64,000 bases of DNA from contig JAURZL010000014.1 of the NCBI GenBank assembly GCA_030653365.1, positions 1-64,000 on the forward strand, read 5' to 3'. Position numbers and translations under genes: made by a program. The first letter of the stretch is position 1. Each line of letters begins with the position of its first letter. A model generated the notes under the pieces. It worked only from the letters and a program-made list of their open reading frames with translations, was not told the DNA's origin and made no database searches. This document shows, piece after piece, positions 8,404-17,190 of the stretch. The stretch comes from Anaerolineaceae bacterium. GTDB lineage: Bacteria; Chloroflexota; Anaerolineae; Anaerolineales; Anaerolineaceae.

Positions 8404-9972
8404 ATGACAATGTTGCCGCAATTAAGTACACTTCAACAAATCAAAACGGATGATGAGATCACAACCTATTTGTCTGTCTTCCAGGACATTGGTAATGCAG
8501 ATTTCGTGCTCTGGTTGATGAAAAACCCGGAAACCGGATCCTTTCAAATCGATTCAACCCTGGGGGTTAATCCACCAACCGGAAAATATCCCCAATTGTT
8601 AGCCTGGGGCTGGAATCAAAACCAACCCGAGATCGTTGAAAACAGCCTTCAACTGGGCGAGTTGGGTCGCTGGATTCAGCAACCAGTTTACAATTTGATT
8701 AATCTTCCGGTGTTTCATCAGGATGAGGTTTTAGGATTTATCCAGATCGCAAACTTTAAAGACCTGCCGCAGAAAAGAACACAAGAAAATCTGGCACGTT
8801 TGCTGGGTCATTATCTGATCACCCACCAGCAGCTCATGGAAAGCAATCGTTGGGCAGGTCGTTTGCAGCAATTATTAGAGTTTATTGGCAGTATCAGCTC
8901 GTCACTTGATCCGGATCAAATCCTGCGTATGCTGCTCGAGCAGGTGTCTTTGTTACTGGATACGGAAGCCAGTTCTTTATATCTGATCGATGATACGAGC
9001 GGCGAGGCAATTCTGCATCTCTCCTCGCGCACCGATCACCGCCTGGTGGAAAATTACCGCGTTCCCCAGGGCAAGGGATTGATCCAGCATGTGATCGCCA
9101 GCGGTGAATCGCTGGTTGTGAATGATGCACAGAAAGACAAACGCCACTTCAATGGGGTGGATGTCCTCTCAAATTTCCAGACACGCTCTGTCCTGGCAGT
9201 GGCGTTGGTCTCCAACCGGATTGAATTAGGCCGCCAGCGTGGCAGTACCAGCAGCAGGAACATAGGCGGGTTGGAAATCCTGAATAAAATGAATGGTGGC
9301 TTTACCAAGATGGATGTAACCCTGGCAGAAATCTTCGCCAATCAGGCAGCTACCATCCTCCAGACTGCACAGATTTACAATCAGATGGATGATCTGATGA
9401 TTCAGTTATTGACCAGTCTGATGCATGCTGTCGACGCCAAAGACCCATATACCCGGGATCACTCCAGGTGCGTCTCGGAGTACGCTGCTGCAGTTGGCTT
9501 GGAGATGGGTTTACCAGCAGAGGAGATCAACCAGTTACGCCTGGGAGGGCTGCTGCATGATGTTGGCAAGATTGGTGTTCCGGATGAGATCCTCAAGAAA
9601 ATGGACACCCTCACCCGGGATGAATTTCAGGAAATTTATCGCCATCCTCAAATTGGCTACAAAATCGTTGAAAAAGTCAGCTTCCATAGCAAGGATGTTC
9701 TGAAAGCCATTATCGAACACCACGAACGGCTGGATGGTAGTGGTTATCCGTTGGGTCTACAGGGAAATGAGATCTCCATGATCGGTAGAATCATGGCAGT
9801 GGCAGATTCTTTCCACGCGATGATCTCCGACCGACCATACAGATTGGCACTATCGCACGACAAGGCTTTTGAGGAACTCAGTTTCAACCCAGGTGTTTAT
9901 TATGACGAGAGATGTGTGCAGGCATTGAAGAACGCCTATATTAAAGGGAAGATCGTCACCAACCAGCTCTAA
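8404..9972 (+). CDS. GAF-HD-GYP cyclic-di-GMP phosphodiesterase-like protein
   Basis: A 522-aa cytosolic signalling protein. The central part (about 160-330) is a GAF sensory domain, and the C-terminus (about 340-522) is an HD-GYP domain with HDVGKIGVPDEIL and HHERLDGSGYP. The HD dyad and the GYP signature are both intact, so hydrolysis of c-di-GMP (or a related cyclic dinucleotide) is expected. The N-terminal 150 residues look like a degenerate GAF-like domain. ATG 8404 is preferred to the upstream TTG at 8353 because AGAGAAGA lies just before it. The gene converges on a second HD-GYP gene with a gap of only 3 nt. Confidence 0.9.
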   Translation: MTMLPQLSTLQQIKTDDEITTYLSVFQDIGNADFVLWLMKNPETGSFQIDSTLGVNPPTGKYPQLLAWGWNQNQPEIVENSLQLGELGRWIQQPVYNLINLPVFHQDEVLGFIQIANFKDLPQKRTQENLARLLGHYLITHQQLMESNRWAGRLQQLLEFIGSISSSLDPDQILRMLLEQVSLLLDTEASSLYLIDDTSGEAILHLSSRTDHRLVENYRVPQGKGLIQHVIASGESLVVNDAQKDKRHFNGVDVLSNFQTRSVLAVALVSNRIELGRQRGSTSSRNIGGLEILNKMNGGFTKMDVTLAEIFANQAATILQTAQIYNQMDDLMIQLLTSLMHAVDAKDPYTRDHSRCVSEYAAAVGLEMGLPAEEINQLRLGGLLHDVGKIGVPDEILKKMDTLTRDEFQEIYRHPQIGYKIVEKVSFHSKDVLKAIIEHHERLDGSGYPLGLQGNEISMIGRIMAVADSFHAMISDRPYRLALSHDKAFEELSFNPGVYYDERCVQALKNAYIKGKIVTNQL

Positions 9973-9975
9973 AGT

Positions 9976-12900
9976 TTAATGCAAGCGCTCAATAATCCTG
10001 AGGAACATATTAACCACTTCAGGATCGAAATGTTTCCCGCTTTGTTCACGGATATGGTCAATTGCTTTTTCGACTGGCCAGGGTTTACTGTAGGGGCGCT
10101 CCGAGGTGATGGCATTGAAGACATCAATCACGGCAAAGATGCGTGCCACCAGCGGAATTTCCTTGCCTTTCAAACCCTGCGGGTAGCCTTTCCCATCCCA
10201 GCGTTCGTGATGGGAATAGGGAATTTCGATCGCCGGGCGTAAAAATTCGATCGGGTACAACATATCGCGCGCAAAAACAGGGTGCTGGCGCATGATCACC
10301 CATTCTTCTTCTGTTAACGGTCCAGGCTTGTGCAGGATTTGATCCGGCACCCCGATTTTTCCGATGTCGTGCAGGGTGGCACCACGCCGGATTTGAGTCA
10401 ATTGCTCAGGATCGCGGATTCCCAACGCCTGTGCCAGGATCAAAGTCCATTCTTTCACCTTCTGGCTGTGCTCGCCGGTGATGTGGTCGCGGATATCCAG
10501 AGCACGTGCCCAGCCTTCGATCGTGCGGTCGTAGGCGAAACTCATTTCGCGATTTGCTCTGGTCAATTTATCCACCAATTGACCATTTTCAATGGCGATC
10601 GCAGTCTGCTGGCCTAATGCACCCAGGAATTCTTCCCAATCCTGATCATCTTTTTTATGAGAGCGACGGAAGACTTCCAATACACCCAGGCAGAGGCCTT
10701 TTGAATTTAATGGGACAGCATAATAAGATTTAAAATTCTCGACTTCCAGATTCTTAAAGAAGGTGTTCCAGGTGGAGGACTCAATATCCGGAATGTAAAG
10801 CGGTTTGTTATACATCACAACCCATTCGGCCGGTCCTGAATTATAAGCAACCAATGATTCGCGTTCCTTTTGTTGAATAAATCCCACGCCTATCTCATAT
10901 GAGATCAAGGATGTGTTCTCGTTGGATAATAGAATATCGACCGCATCCACCTGAAGCTGGACTGCGATCTGACTGACCAGAAAATGCATGGTGCTGGATA
11001 GTTCAAAGTTGCCAATGATCATGCGATCGATCTCGCGCAAGGTGTTCAAGCGTTGCAACTGTCTTTCTTTCTGCTCACTTAACGATTCGCGTTGGATCGC
11101 ATAAGCAGAAATCTCTGCCAGTGCAACCAGTATTCTTACATCATCTTCATTCCAGGTTCGATAGGCACCTGCTTCCAGCATACCGACCACTTTATCATCC
11201 ACAATCATGGGGGCAATCATTAGAGCAGTTACGCCACCGGTCAAGGCAACAATAGTGGGACCAGGATCGTTTTGGACTTCATTGTTCAGGTAAACTACTT
11301 TATTTTTCACCACCCAACCTGCCGCACCAATATCAAGTTTCAAGCGTAAATCTCTATGGCCTTCAAAGTCGCCCACACCCGGAATATAAACCAATTCCTC
11401 CGATTCCTGATCCAGAATTGCTAGAGAAACCCCGGAAGCACCTAACGCGCCTTTTGTTGCTTTTAATACCGTGCGATAAATTTCCTCCAATTGGTGTGTT
11501 TCCCGCAAAGCCTGTGCCAGATCGACCACGTTGGTCAATTCGCGTTCCCGCTGGATTAACTCTGCCAGCTGTTCGTTCAATTGTTTGGTGCGTTCATTAA
11601 CTTTGATTTCAAGTTCCTGATTCAATTTGTGCAATGCCTCTTGCGCCTGTTTACGCTCAATCGCCAGTGCAATCTGATTGGAAACAAATGTCAGCAGTTC
11701 CTTGTCAGCCTCGGTATAGGAGACGTCACTTTCATCATAGGTCTGCACAACCAGCACACCGATCGGATTACCAGTTTCGGTTTGCAGGGGAACACCTAAC
11801 CATTGGTGAGAATCAGCTCCGGTAGGTGCAATTTTATACTGATTGGTGACATCTTCTTCATTGTCATTAGTCAATAACAAAGGTTCTCCGGACTTAATCA
11901 CAAATTCTGTAATCCCACTACCATTGGTGCGAGGTTCAGGTTGCTCGCTATGTTCATCCACGAAATACGGGAAGGAAACAGTATCTGTTTCGAAATCGTA
12001 GAGCGCAATATACAGGTTCCGTGCTGGAATTAACTCATTCACCACCTGGTGAACAAAAGTAAATAAATCATCCAGATTGGTTGTGTTATTCGCAGCTTCT
12101 GATATTTGATAAAGAACGCCTTGCAGTTTTTCGAAACGTTTGCGATCGGTGATGTCCAGGGAAACTCCGACCAGACCGGATGGTTGATGGGTGGTTTTAC
12201 TGAAATAAGCAGCTTTGAAATAGACCAGTTCATGAAATTCACCGTCGGCACCCCTGATTTGAGATTCATAAGTTTTAGGAATACCTGATTTGATAATTTC
12301 CTGATTTTCTTGAATGAATTTTTTGGCAATGTCCTCTGGCCAGATTTCTTCGATTGTTTTACCTGCCAGAAATTCTCTGGTAACACCATTGAGCGCTTCA
12401 TAAGCACTGTTGCAGCCCTGATAAACCAGATTTTTATCCAGGATGAAGACTGGTGCCGGGATCGTGTCGATCACCAATTGCAGAAATTCTTCCGATTCGG
12501 TTAATTGTGCTGTACGTTCCAAAACCCTGTTCTCAAGCGTCTCATTAATTTTCTGCAGGGCTTCTTCTGTCTCTTTTCTGCTGGTGATATCCAGAATATA
12601 AAAATTATATTCCACCAGTTCTTGTCCTTTAATCTGGTTAACATAGGTCAAATCATACACCCACCGAATTTCCCCATCAGCTGTGAGGATCCGGTATTCC
12701 TCGCTCAGAAAAGCGCGCTCGTCTTGAAACTGGAGTGAATTGTAATTAAACGCCAGTTCATGATCTTCTGGATGAACGATGTCGATATAATTTAACTCAC
12801 CATTCATAAATTGCTCGGGTTGATAACCAAACTGTCGGATATTGGGCGAGACAAACTCCATCGTGCCTTTATTCTTGTTTTCCACCAACAATTTAAATAC

Positions 12901-13836
12901 CACAACAGGTCCGGATGCAAATAATTCCAGCTCCTGCTTGCGCTTCTCTTCCATTAACTTGCGGTCAATTGCCATCGCAATCTGGCTGGAAACAAAACTC
13001 AACAGATCGCGGTCGCGTTCTGTATAGCGAATACCTTCAATATAGGTTTGAATCACCAGGGCACCAATTACCTTGCCTTGCATAGTTTTGAGCGGGATGC
13101 CCAGCCATTCCAAGGGCAGGCTGCCGATCATGCTGATTTCACCTATGTTTGTCAAATCCTTGATCATTTTTTCGGATAACAAAACCGGTTCGCCATTGTG
13201 CAGCAGATACTCAGTCAAACCGCGTTTGGCTTTACGATCACGCGCCTTGATTTTTCTTTCTTCGGGTAGTAAATAATCTTTTTCATCCACATAATAGGGA
13301 AATGTGATGTACTCACTGTTGGCATCATAAATGGCGATGTAGAAATTATTAGCGGGAATGAGCGAAGCAACAATTTCATGTACCCGTTTGAACAGGGCTT
13401 CCAGATCAGACGTACTGGCTGCCGCATCAGAAATCTCGTATACAGCTCTTTGGATCTCATCGGACAGAAAACGGGATTGAACATCTAATAAGGTCAACAG
13501 CGAATATTGCTCATTCAGCCATTCAAACGGAGTTTCCTTGACCTCGACCAGCATCCACTCGCTGGCATCATGAAGATCCAGGAGTGTTTTTCCCACATCC
13601 TGGAATTGAATTGGTTTTATGGATAATTCAGCAAGATTCAATAACGCAATCTTTATATTGATATCCTCTGTCCAGGATTGAATAAATTGTGCATAAATAT
13701 CTGGTTGAAATCCATTCAACCAGGATTGTGCTTTCCCGTTTAGATATTGAATCCGGCGTTGTCTATCCAGCACGATGATCGCTTCCTCGAAGGATGAAAA
13801 CACCGGATCAAGGTTAATAAATATTTTACTTTGCAT
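9976..13836 (-). CDS. Multi-PAS/GAF HD-GYP signalling protein
   Basis: A 1286-aa protein without transmembrane segments. Approximate layout: PAS-like 1-115, GAF 125-295, PAS 305-415, coiled coil, PAS 445-570, GAF 570-730, coiled coil, GAF 790-925, GAF 945-1090, HD-GYP 1095-1286. The first and second GAF domains are near-duplicates (both carry SLIPANNFYIAIYD/ELIPARNLYIALYD and 'WLGIPL/WLGVPL'), which indicates internal duplication of a PAS-GAF unit. HDIGKIGVPDQIL and HHERWDGKGYP show an apparently active HD-GYP domain. A TATAAT box lies 14 nt before the ATG on the minus strand. Likely role: integration of several small-molecule or redox signals into cyclic dinucleotide turnover. Confidence 0.9.
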   Translation of the reverse strand: MQSKIFINLDPVFSSFEEAIIVLDRQRRIQYLNGKAQSWLNGFQPDIYAQFIQSWTEDINIKIALLNLAELSIKPIQFQDVGKTLLDLHDASEWMLVEVKETPFEWLNEQYSLLTLLDVQSRFLSDEIQRAVYEISDAAASTSDLEALFKRVHEIVASLIPANNFYIAIYDANSEYITFPYYVDEKDYLLPEERKIKARDRKAKRGLTEYLLHNGEPVLLSEKMIKDLTNIGEISMIGSLPLEWLGIPLKTMQGKVIGALVIQTYIEGIRYTERDRDLLSFVSSQIAMAIDRKLMEEKRKQELELFASGPVVVFKLLVENKNKGTMEFVSPNIRQFGYQPEQFMNGELNYIDIVHPEDHELAFNYNSLQFQDERAFLSEEYRILTADGEIRWVYDLTYVNQIKGQELVEYNFYILDITSRKETEEALQKINETLENRVLERTAQLTESEEFLQLVIDTIPAPVFILDKNLVYQGCNSAYEALNGVTREFLAGKTIEEIWPEDIAKKFIQENQEIIKSGIPKTYESQIRGADGEFHELVYFKAAYFSKTTHQPSGLVGVSLDITDRKRFEKLQGVLYQISEAANNTTNLDDLFTFVHQVVNELIPARNLYIALYDFETDTVSFPYFVDEHSEQPEPRTNGSGITEFVIKSGEPLLLTNDNEEDVTNQYKIAPTGADSHQWLGVPLQTETGNPIGVLVVQTYDESDVSYTEADKELLTFVSNQIALAIERKQAQEALHKLNQELEIKVNERTKQLNEQLAELIQRERELTNVVDLAQALRETHQLEEIYRTVLKATKGALGASGVSLAILDQESEELVYIPGVGDFEGHRDLRLKLDIGAAGWVVKNKVVYLNNEVQNDPGPTIVALTGGVTALMIAPMIVDDKVVGMLEAGAYRTWNEDDVRILVALAEISAYAIQRESLSEQKERQLQRLNTLREIDRMIIGNFELSSTMHFLVSQIAVQLQVDAVDILLSNENTSLISYEIGVGFIQQKERESLVAYNSGPAEWVVMYNKPLYIPDIESSTWNTFFKNLEVENFKSYYAVPLNSKGLCLGVLEVFRRSHKKDDQDWEEFLGALGQQTAIAIENGQLVDKLTRANREMSFAYDRTIEGWARALDIRDHITGEHSQKVKEWTLILAQALGIRDPEQLTQIRRGATLHDIGKIGVPDQILHKPGPLTEEEWVIMRQHPVFARDMLYPIEFLRPAIEIPYSHHERWDGKGYPQGLKGKEIPLVARIFAVIDVFNAITSERPYSKPWPVEKAIDHIREQSGKHFDPEVVNMFLRIIERLH

Positions 13837-14003
13837 CCGCGTCCAGTCGGATTATATCTATTGTGGAGTAAAAAAAATTAACAACCAATCCGTTTATACA
13901 AGTATATAGAAAATTAAATAAAAGCAAAATTTCCTTACAAAATTGGAAGGAATAAAGTGAACTGTTACACCTATAACTAATATTTTCGTTTTTTATAGAG
14001 TAA

Positions 14004-14099
14004 AATCGTATCATCTCAATTAACCGGGGCTGGCGGGTGTTTTTGGCGAGTAAATACTCACCAAAAACACCCTGACCGCTAATTATTGAAAAGATTCGT
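14004..14099. repeat. Dispersed palindromic element, copy A
   Basis: About 96 bp, nearly palindromic. The inner arms 14035-14052 and 14055-14072 match at 17 of 18 positions around an AA loop; the outer ends read AATCGTATC and GATTCGT. Shared features with the copies at 26.9, 27.1, 28.4 and 28.6 kb are the GTATC ends, a CCGGGG near one inner arm, and an AGCGGT/ACCGCT near the other. It fills the gap between the HD-GYP gene and the DUF5680 gene. Confidence 0.75.
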
Positions 14100-14133
14100 A
14101 AAATAAAATTAACCATCAAATAGCGAGGATCTT

Positions 14134-14607
14134 ATGAAAATCAATGTGAACGACAATCAGTTTGTGAAATTTCTGATCAAGGCCAAACAAAATACATATG
14201 CTGGTGGGGGTTATCTGAGTCAGGCATCCCGTCCCTCCTCAAAAGATCTGGCTTTTCGTGATGGTGATTTTAGTTATCTGGATACATACCTGGGGGATTT
14301 TCATTTTATTGGAGAAGAAGCAGTTTGGTATGAACAAACACCTGTCTGGGGAATGAACTATTATGGTCGCATGCTGGTCGAAAAGATTCCACCGGGGTTT
14401 GGAGAGTTCCTGAAAACAGCACTTTTGCAGGTGCCACCGGAAATGCCCTATCGCGGTCCGGAAGAATTAATTGGCAAGGATTACACGTACTCGTGTTCGG
14501 TTGAGGGAGGACTGGAGTGGTTTCATGGTCATGAGTTCATCACCATGCAGGGAAAACGCATCTATCAGCTATACTTTCATGGGGGAGAAGTTTTTTCTAC
14601 TAAATAA
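14134..14607 (+). CDS. DUF5680 domain protein
   Basis: A 157-aa soluble protein that matches the DUF5680 pattern: FLIKAKQNTYAGGG near the N-terminus, then SRPSSKDLAF, and the aromatic-rich YLDTYLGDFHFIGEEAVWYEQ and VWGMNYYGRML. The family is short, widespread and of unknown biochemical function, sometimes found fused to or beside transcriptional regulators. It is monocistronic here, starts soon after palindromic copy A and ends in a strong terminator shared with the convergent small gene. Confidence 0.75.
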   Translation: MKINVNDNQFVKFLIKAKQNTYAGGGYLSQASRPSSKDLAFRDGDFSYLDTYLGDFHFIGEEAVWYEQTPVWGMNYYGRMLVEKIPPGFGEFLKTALLQVPPEMPYRGPEELIGKDYTYSCSVEGGLEWFHGHEFITMQGKRIYQLYFHGGEVFSTK

Positions 14608-14627
14608 ATGTGTCGTAAAACGACTGA

Positions 14628-14668
14628 AATCAAACTGATTGTTCAAATCTTAAACAATCAGTTTGATT
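14628..14668. terminator. Bidirectional terminator, 16-bp stem
   Basis: Arms 14628-14643 and 14653-14668 (AATCAAACTGATTGTT and complement) are perfect with a 9-nt loop. It lies between two convergent genes and is AT-rich at the stem base, so it can work as an intrinsic terminator in either direction. Confidence 0.75.
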
Positions 14669-14683
14669 GTATTTACACTGTTT

Positions 14684-14932
14684 CTAAAAACCGTAAATAT
14701 CGTTCATTGGATAGACGAATACCGAGTGTTGATCAAAATCTTTAATTATGCCGTATTGTTTGAGCATCATAAGCTCACTGTCTTTGACTATATATGTAAA
14801 TTCATTTTCATCCAGATCAATTTTTTCCCCGGTATAAATGTCCTGATAAATATTTCTTCCCCAATCCACAACACAATTTCCCTTTTGAGTCACCCGCACA
14901 AATTGCCTTGACACAGCTACACCATCGGGCAT
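14684..14932 (-). CDS. Small hypothetical protein downstream of an Rrf2 regulator
   Basis: An 82-aa soluble protein I do not recognise. It contains no metal-binding motif or membrane segment; it looks like a small beta-rich fold (VRVTQKGNCVVDWGRNIYQDIYTGEKIDLDENEF). The ATG at 14932 is 9 bases past the end of the rrf2 gene, and the RBS GGAGA overlaps the rrf2 stop codon, so the two are almost certainly translated from one mRNA. Its function may therefore be connected with the redox, iron or nitric oxide response controlled by the regulator. Confidence 0.7.
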   Translation of the reverse strand: MPDGVAVSRQFVRVTQKGNCVVDWGRNIYQDIYTGEKIDLDENEFTYIVKDSELMMLKQYGIIKDFDQHSVFVYPMNDIYGF

Positions 14933-14941
14933 AACGATCTC

Positions 14942-15352
14942 CTAATTTCTCGAATTGTTTATCAGTTGTCCAAAATTTGTCGATCTAAGTTTGGCGACCA
15001 GTTCGTGTTGGGCATCGGACCAGATAGGTTGAATGGGGCAGTCGTCACCAAATGGGCACGCGCTAGCACTGTGCGAACAGACATTCAGGCTGATGGGACC
15101 ATCAATGGCTTCCACCACATCCAATAATGAAATTTCTTCCGGTTTTCGAGCGAGTGTGACACCACCTCTCGCACCACGCGAAGTAAGGATTAGACCAGCG
15201 ATGGATAACTGTGAAATGATCTTTGCCAAAAAAGATGGGGGGATTTGTTGCTCTTCAGCGATCTGACTGGTGGCAGCTCGCACATCTTTATCCAGCTTGG
15301 CTAAATATAACATAGCTCTTAAGGCGTAATCTGCCTGTCGTGTAATTTGCAT
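14942..15352 (-). CDS. Rrf2-family Fe-S transcriptional regulator
   Basis: A 136-aa winged-helix regulator of the Rrf2 family (IscR, NsrR, RsrR, CymR). The N-terminal QITRQADYALRAMLYLA is the family signature and SRGARGGVTLAR is the wing. Three cysteines at 92, 99 and 105, spaced CX6CX5C, resemble the Fe-S ligands of NsrR (CX7CX5C in Bacillus) and IscR (CX5CX5C). A [2Fe-2S] or [4Fe-4S] sensor of NO, oxygen or iron status is likely. It is followed by a small co-translated protein. RBS AAGGAA precedes the ATG. Confidence 0.9.
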   Translation of the reverse strand: MQITRQADYALRAMLYLAKLDKDVRAATSQIAEEQQIPPSFLAKIISQLSIAGLILTSRGARGGVTLARKPEEISLLDVVEAIDGPISLNVCSHSASACPFGDDCPIQPIWSDAQHELVAKLRSTNFGQLINNSRN

Positions 15353-15554
15353 GGGATATTCCTTTTTAATGTTAAGTGGGTAAAAATTGTCTACTTATAC
15401 GAGTTTATTTTACTATATTTTTTAAGGCAAGTGTTTTTTATCACCCATCAAAAATGACATTTCCGATAAAGAATTCCGTTTTTTTGTTTTAAAAATGGTG
15501 TAACCCCAGATCATGGAATTAATCTGAAAGAGAAGAGTTCATGATGATATCTTC

Positions 15555-15582
15555 TCGACACGCATTTGGGGCTGTGTATAAT
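15555..15582 (+). promoter_or_regulatory. Promoter of a leaderless thioesterase mRNA
   Basis: TCGACA (15555-15560), 16-nt spacer, TATAAT (15577-15582), then only 6 nt to the ATG at 15589. The transcription start should coincide with the start codon. Confidence 0.65.
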
Positions 15583-15588
15583 TTAATC

Positions 15589-16011
15589 ATGAAAACATTC
15601 AACTATTCTGTTCCGATTGACGTCCGCTACGGGGATCTGGATCCTCAATGGCATGTGAATAATTCGCGCTTCCTGACCTTTCTGGAGCATGCACGTCTTT
15701 CCTATTTGATGCACCTTGGATTGTTCAATGGCCAAAATTTTTTTGACTTCAACCTGATCGTGGCTGACATCCACATCACTTACCTGGCGCCGATCCAGCT
15801 CAAACAGAAGGTGTCGGTCTATATCCGTTGTGAACGCATCGGCAATAAGAGCCTGACCTTTGTCTACGAGATACGCGATGAGGAAACCCAGCAGGTGCTT
15901 TCCAAAGCGGAAACAATCATGGTCACCTATGACTACCACCATCAGAAAAGTATCATCGTCCCTGATGATTGGAGAAAGGCAATTTCTGAGCTTGAAGGTG
16001 AGGATTTTTAA
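15589..16011 (+). CDS. Acyl-CoA thioesterase, hotdog fold (YbgC/4HBT-like)
   Basis: A 140-aa single hotdog-domain protein. The N-terminal VDVRYGDLDPQWHVNNSRFL pattern, with the catalytic Asp followed by HVNN, is the signature of the 4-hydroxybenzoyl-CoA thioesterase/YbgC/FatA-like group, which hydrolyses acyl-CoA thioesters. The ATG at 15589 is chosen because a promoter ends 6 nt upstream; the alternative ATG at 15541 has an RBS-like AGAGAAGAG but would place the promoter inside the gene. The substrate is unknown. Confidence 0.85.
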   Translation: MKTFNYSVPIDVRYGDLDPQWHVNNSRFLTFLEHARLSYLMHLGLFNGQNFFDFNLIVADIHITYLAPIQLKQKVSVYIRCERIGNKSLTFVYEIRDEETQQVLSKAETIMVTYDYHHQKSIIVPDDWRKAISELEGEDF

Positions 16012-16117
16012 AGTAAGGAAAAAAATCGCCGCAGCAAGATTTTCGCCTTGTTTTTGTTGTTACATCCGGGGGATGACCCCGTTTAAAAGTTGAAAAACCA
16101 AGTACGAAAGGAATGCC

Positions 16118-17164
16118 ATGTCTCTACCAGCCATTGATCAAACGTACATGATAAATTTCCTGACAGGGTTATTGAATACCCCCAGCCCCACCGGATTTAC
16201 TGATGCCGCAATCGACTATACAGAAAAGGCACTCAATGTATTCCCGGATGTGAACTGCAGCCGTACTCGCAAGGGCGGATTACTGGTCAAGTGGAGTGGG
16301 CAACACGATGATCATCCACGAGCGCTAACCGCGCATGTGGACACCCTGGGTGCCATGGTCAAAGAGATCAAATCCAATGGTCGTCTCAAATTAACCAAAC
16401 TGGGTGGTTATGCCTGGAACACCGTCGAAGGCGAAGGGGTAACTGTTTTCATCTCTGCTGGCAACCAGATCCGTGGATCGCTACTACTTTGTAAATCCTC
16501 ATCACACGTTTACGCAGCTGCCACCGGGGAAACCAAACGGGAAGATGACGCCATGGAAGTGCGCCTGGACGCTGTCACCCATAATTCCGATAATACAAGA
16601 ACATTGGGGGTCGAAGTAGGCGATTTTGTTGCTTTCGATCCACGCGTTGAGCTGACAAACGGCTTCATCCGCAGCCGACACCTGGACGACAAAGCTTGTG
16701 TTGCCAACCTGGTCACGGCAGTCAAAGCTATGCACGAAGCCGGACTCAAACCCACGCAGACTACCTACCTGCTGATTAGCAATTATGAAGAGGTCGGGCA
16801 TGGGGCATCCACTGGTTTTCCACCGGAAGTCGAAGAGTTGGTGGCTGTCGATATGGCAGCTATCGGCGATGGTCAGAACTCGGATGAGTTTCACGTTTCG
16901 ATCTGCGTCAAAGACTCCGGCGGACCCTACCACCATGGTCTCTCTACCCACCTGCGCAAACTGGCTGAACAATATGAAATTCCTTACAAGGTTGACATCT
17001 ACCCCTACTACGGCTCCGATGGTGAAGCCTTCTGGCGCGCTGGCGGAGATGTGCGGGTAGCACTCATCGGCCCCGGCGTGGACGCCTCGCATAATTATGA
17101 GAGGACGCACATGGATGCGCTGGTTGCAACGACACAGTGGGTTCTGGCGTATTTGATGGTATAG
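16118..17164 (+). CDS. M42-family metallopeptidase
   Basis: A 348-aa peptidase of the M42 family (glutamyl aminopeptidase/PepA-like, large oligomeric aminopeptidases). Metal and catalytic residues can be placed in TAHVDTLG, SRHLDDKA, NYEEVGHGAS and the final 'NYERTHMDAL'. The usual role is intracellular degradation of short peptides. ATG 16118 follows AAAGGAATGCC, a good RBS. The downstream GT-C-like gene begins 27 bp later and is markedly more AT-rich, so the two are unlikely to share an evolutionary history even if transcribed together. Confidence 0.9.
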   Translation: MSLPAIDQTYMINFLTGLLNTPSPTGFTDAAIDYTEKALNVFPDVNCSRTRKGGLLVKWSGQHDDHPRALTAHVDTLGAMVKEIKSNGRLKLTKLGGYAWNTVEGEGVTVFISAGNQIRGSLLLCKSSSHVYAAATGETKREDDAMEVRLDAVTHNSDNTRTLGVEVGDFVAFDPRVELTNGFIRSRHLDDKACVANLVTAVKAMHEAGLKPTQTTYLLISNYEEVGHGASTGFPPEVEELVAVDMAAIGDGQNSDEFHVSICVKDSGGPYHHGLSTHLRKLAEQYEIPYKVDIYPYYGSDGEAFWRAGGDVRVALIGPGVDASHNYERTHMDALVATTQWVLAYLMV

Positions 17165-17190
17165 GGAATTGTCAAACAGGGAAATACTTC

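Noticed and set aside
13826..14119. 97-aa minus-strand frame upstream of the large HD-GYP gene
   Set aside because: Made mostly of palindromic copy A and AT-rich DNA; no RBS or homology.
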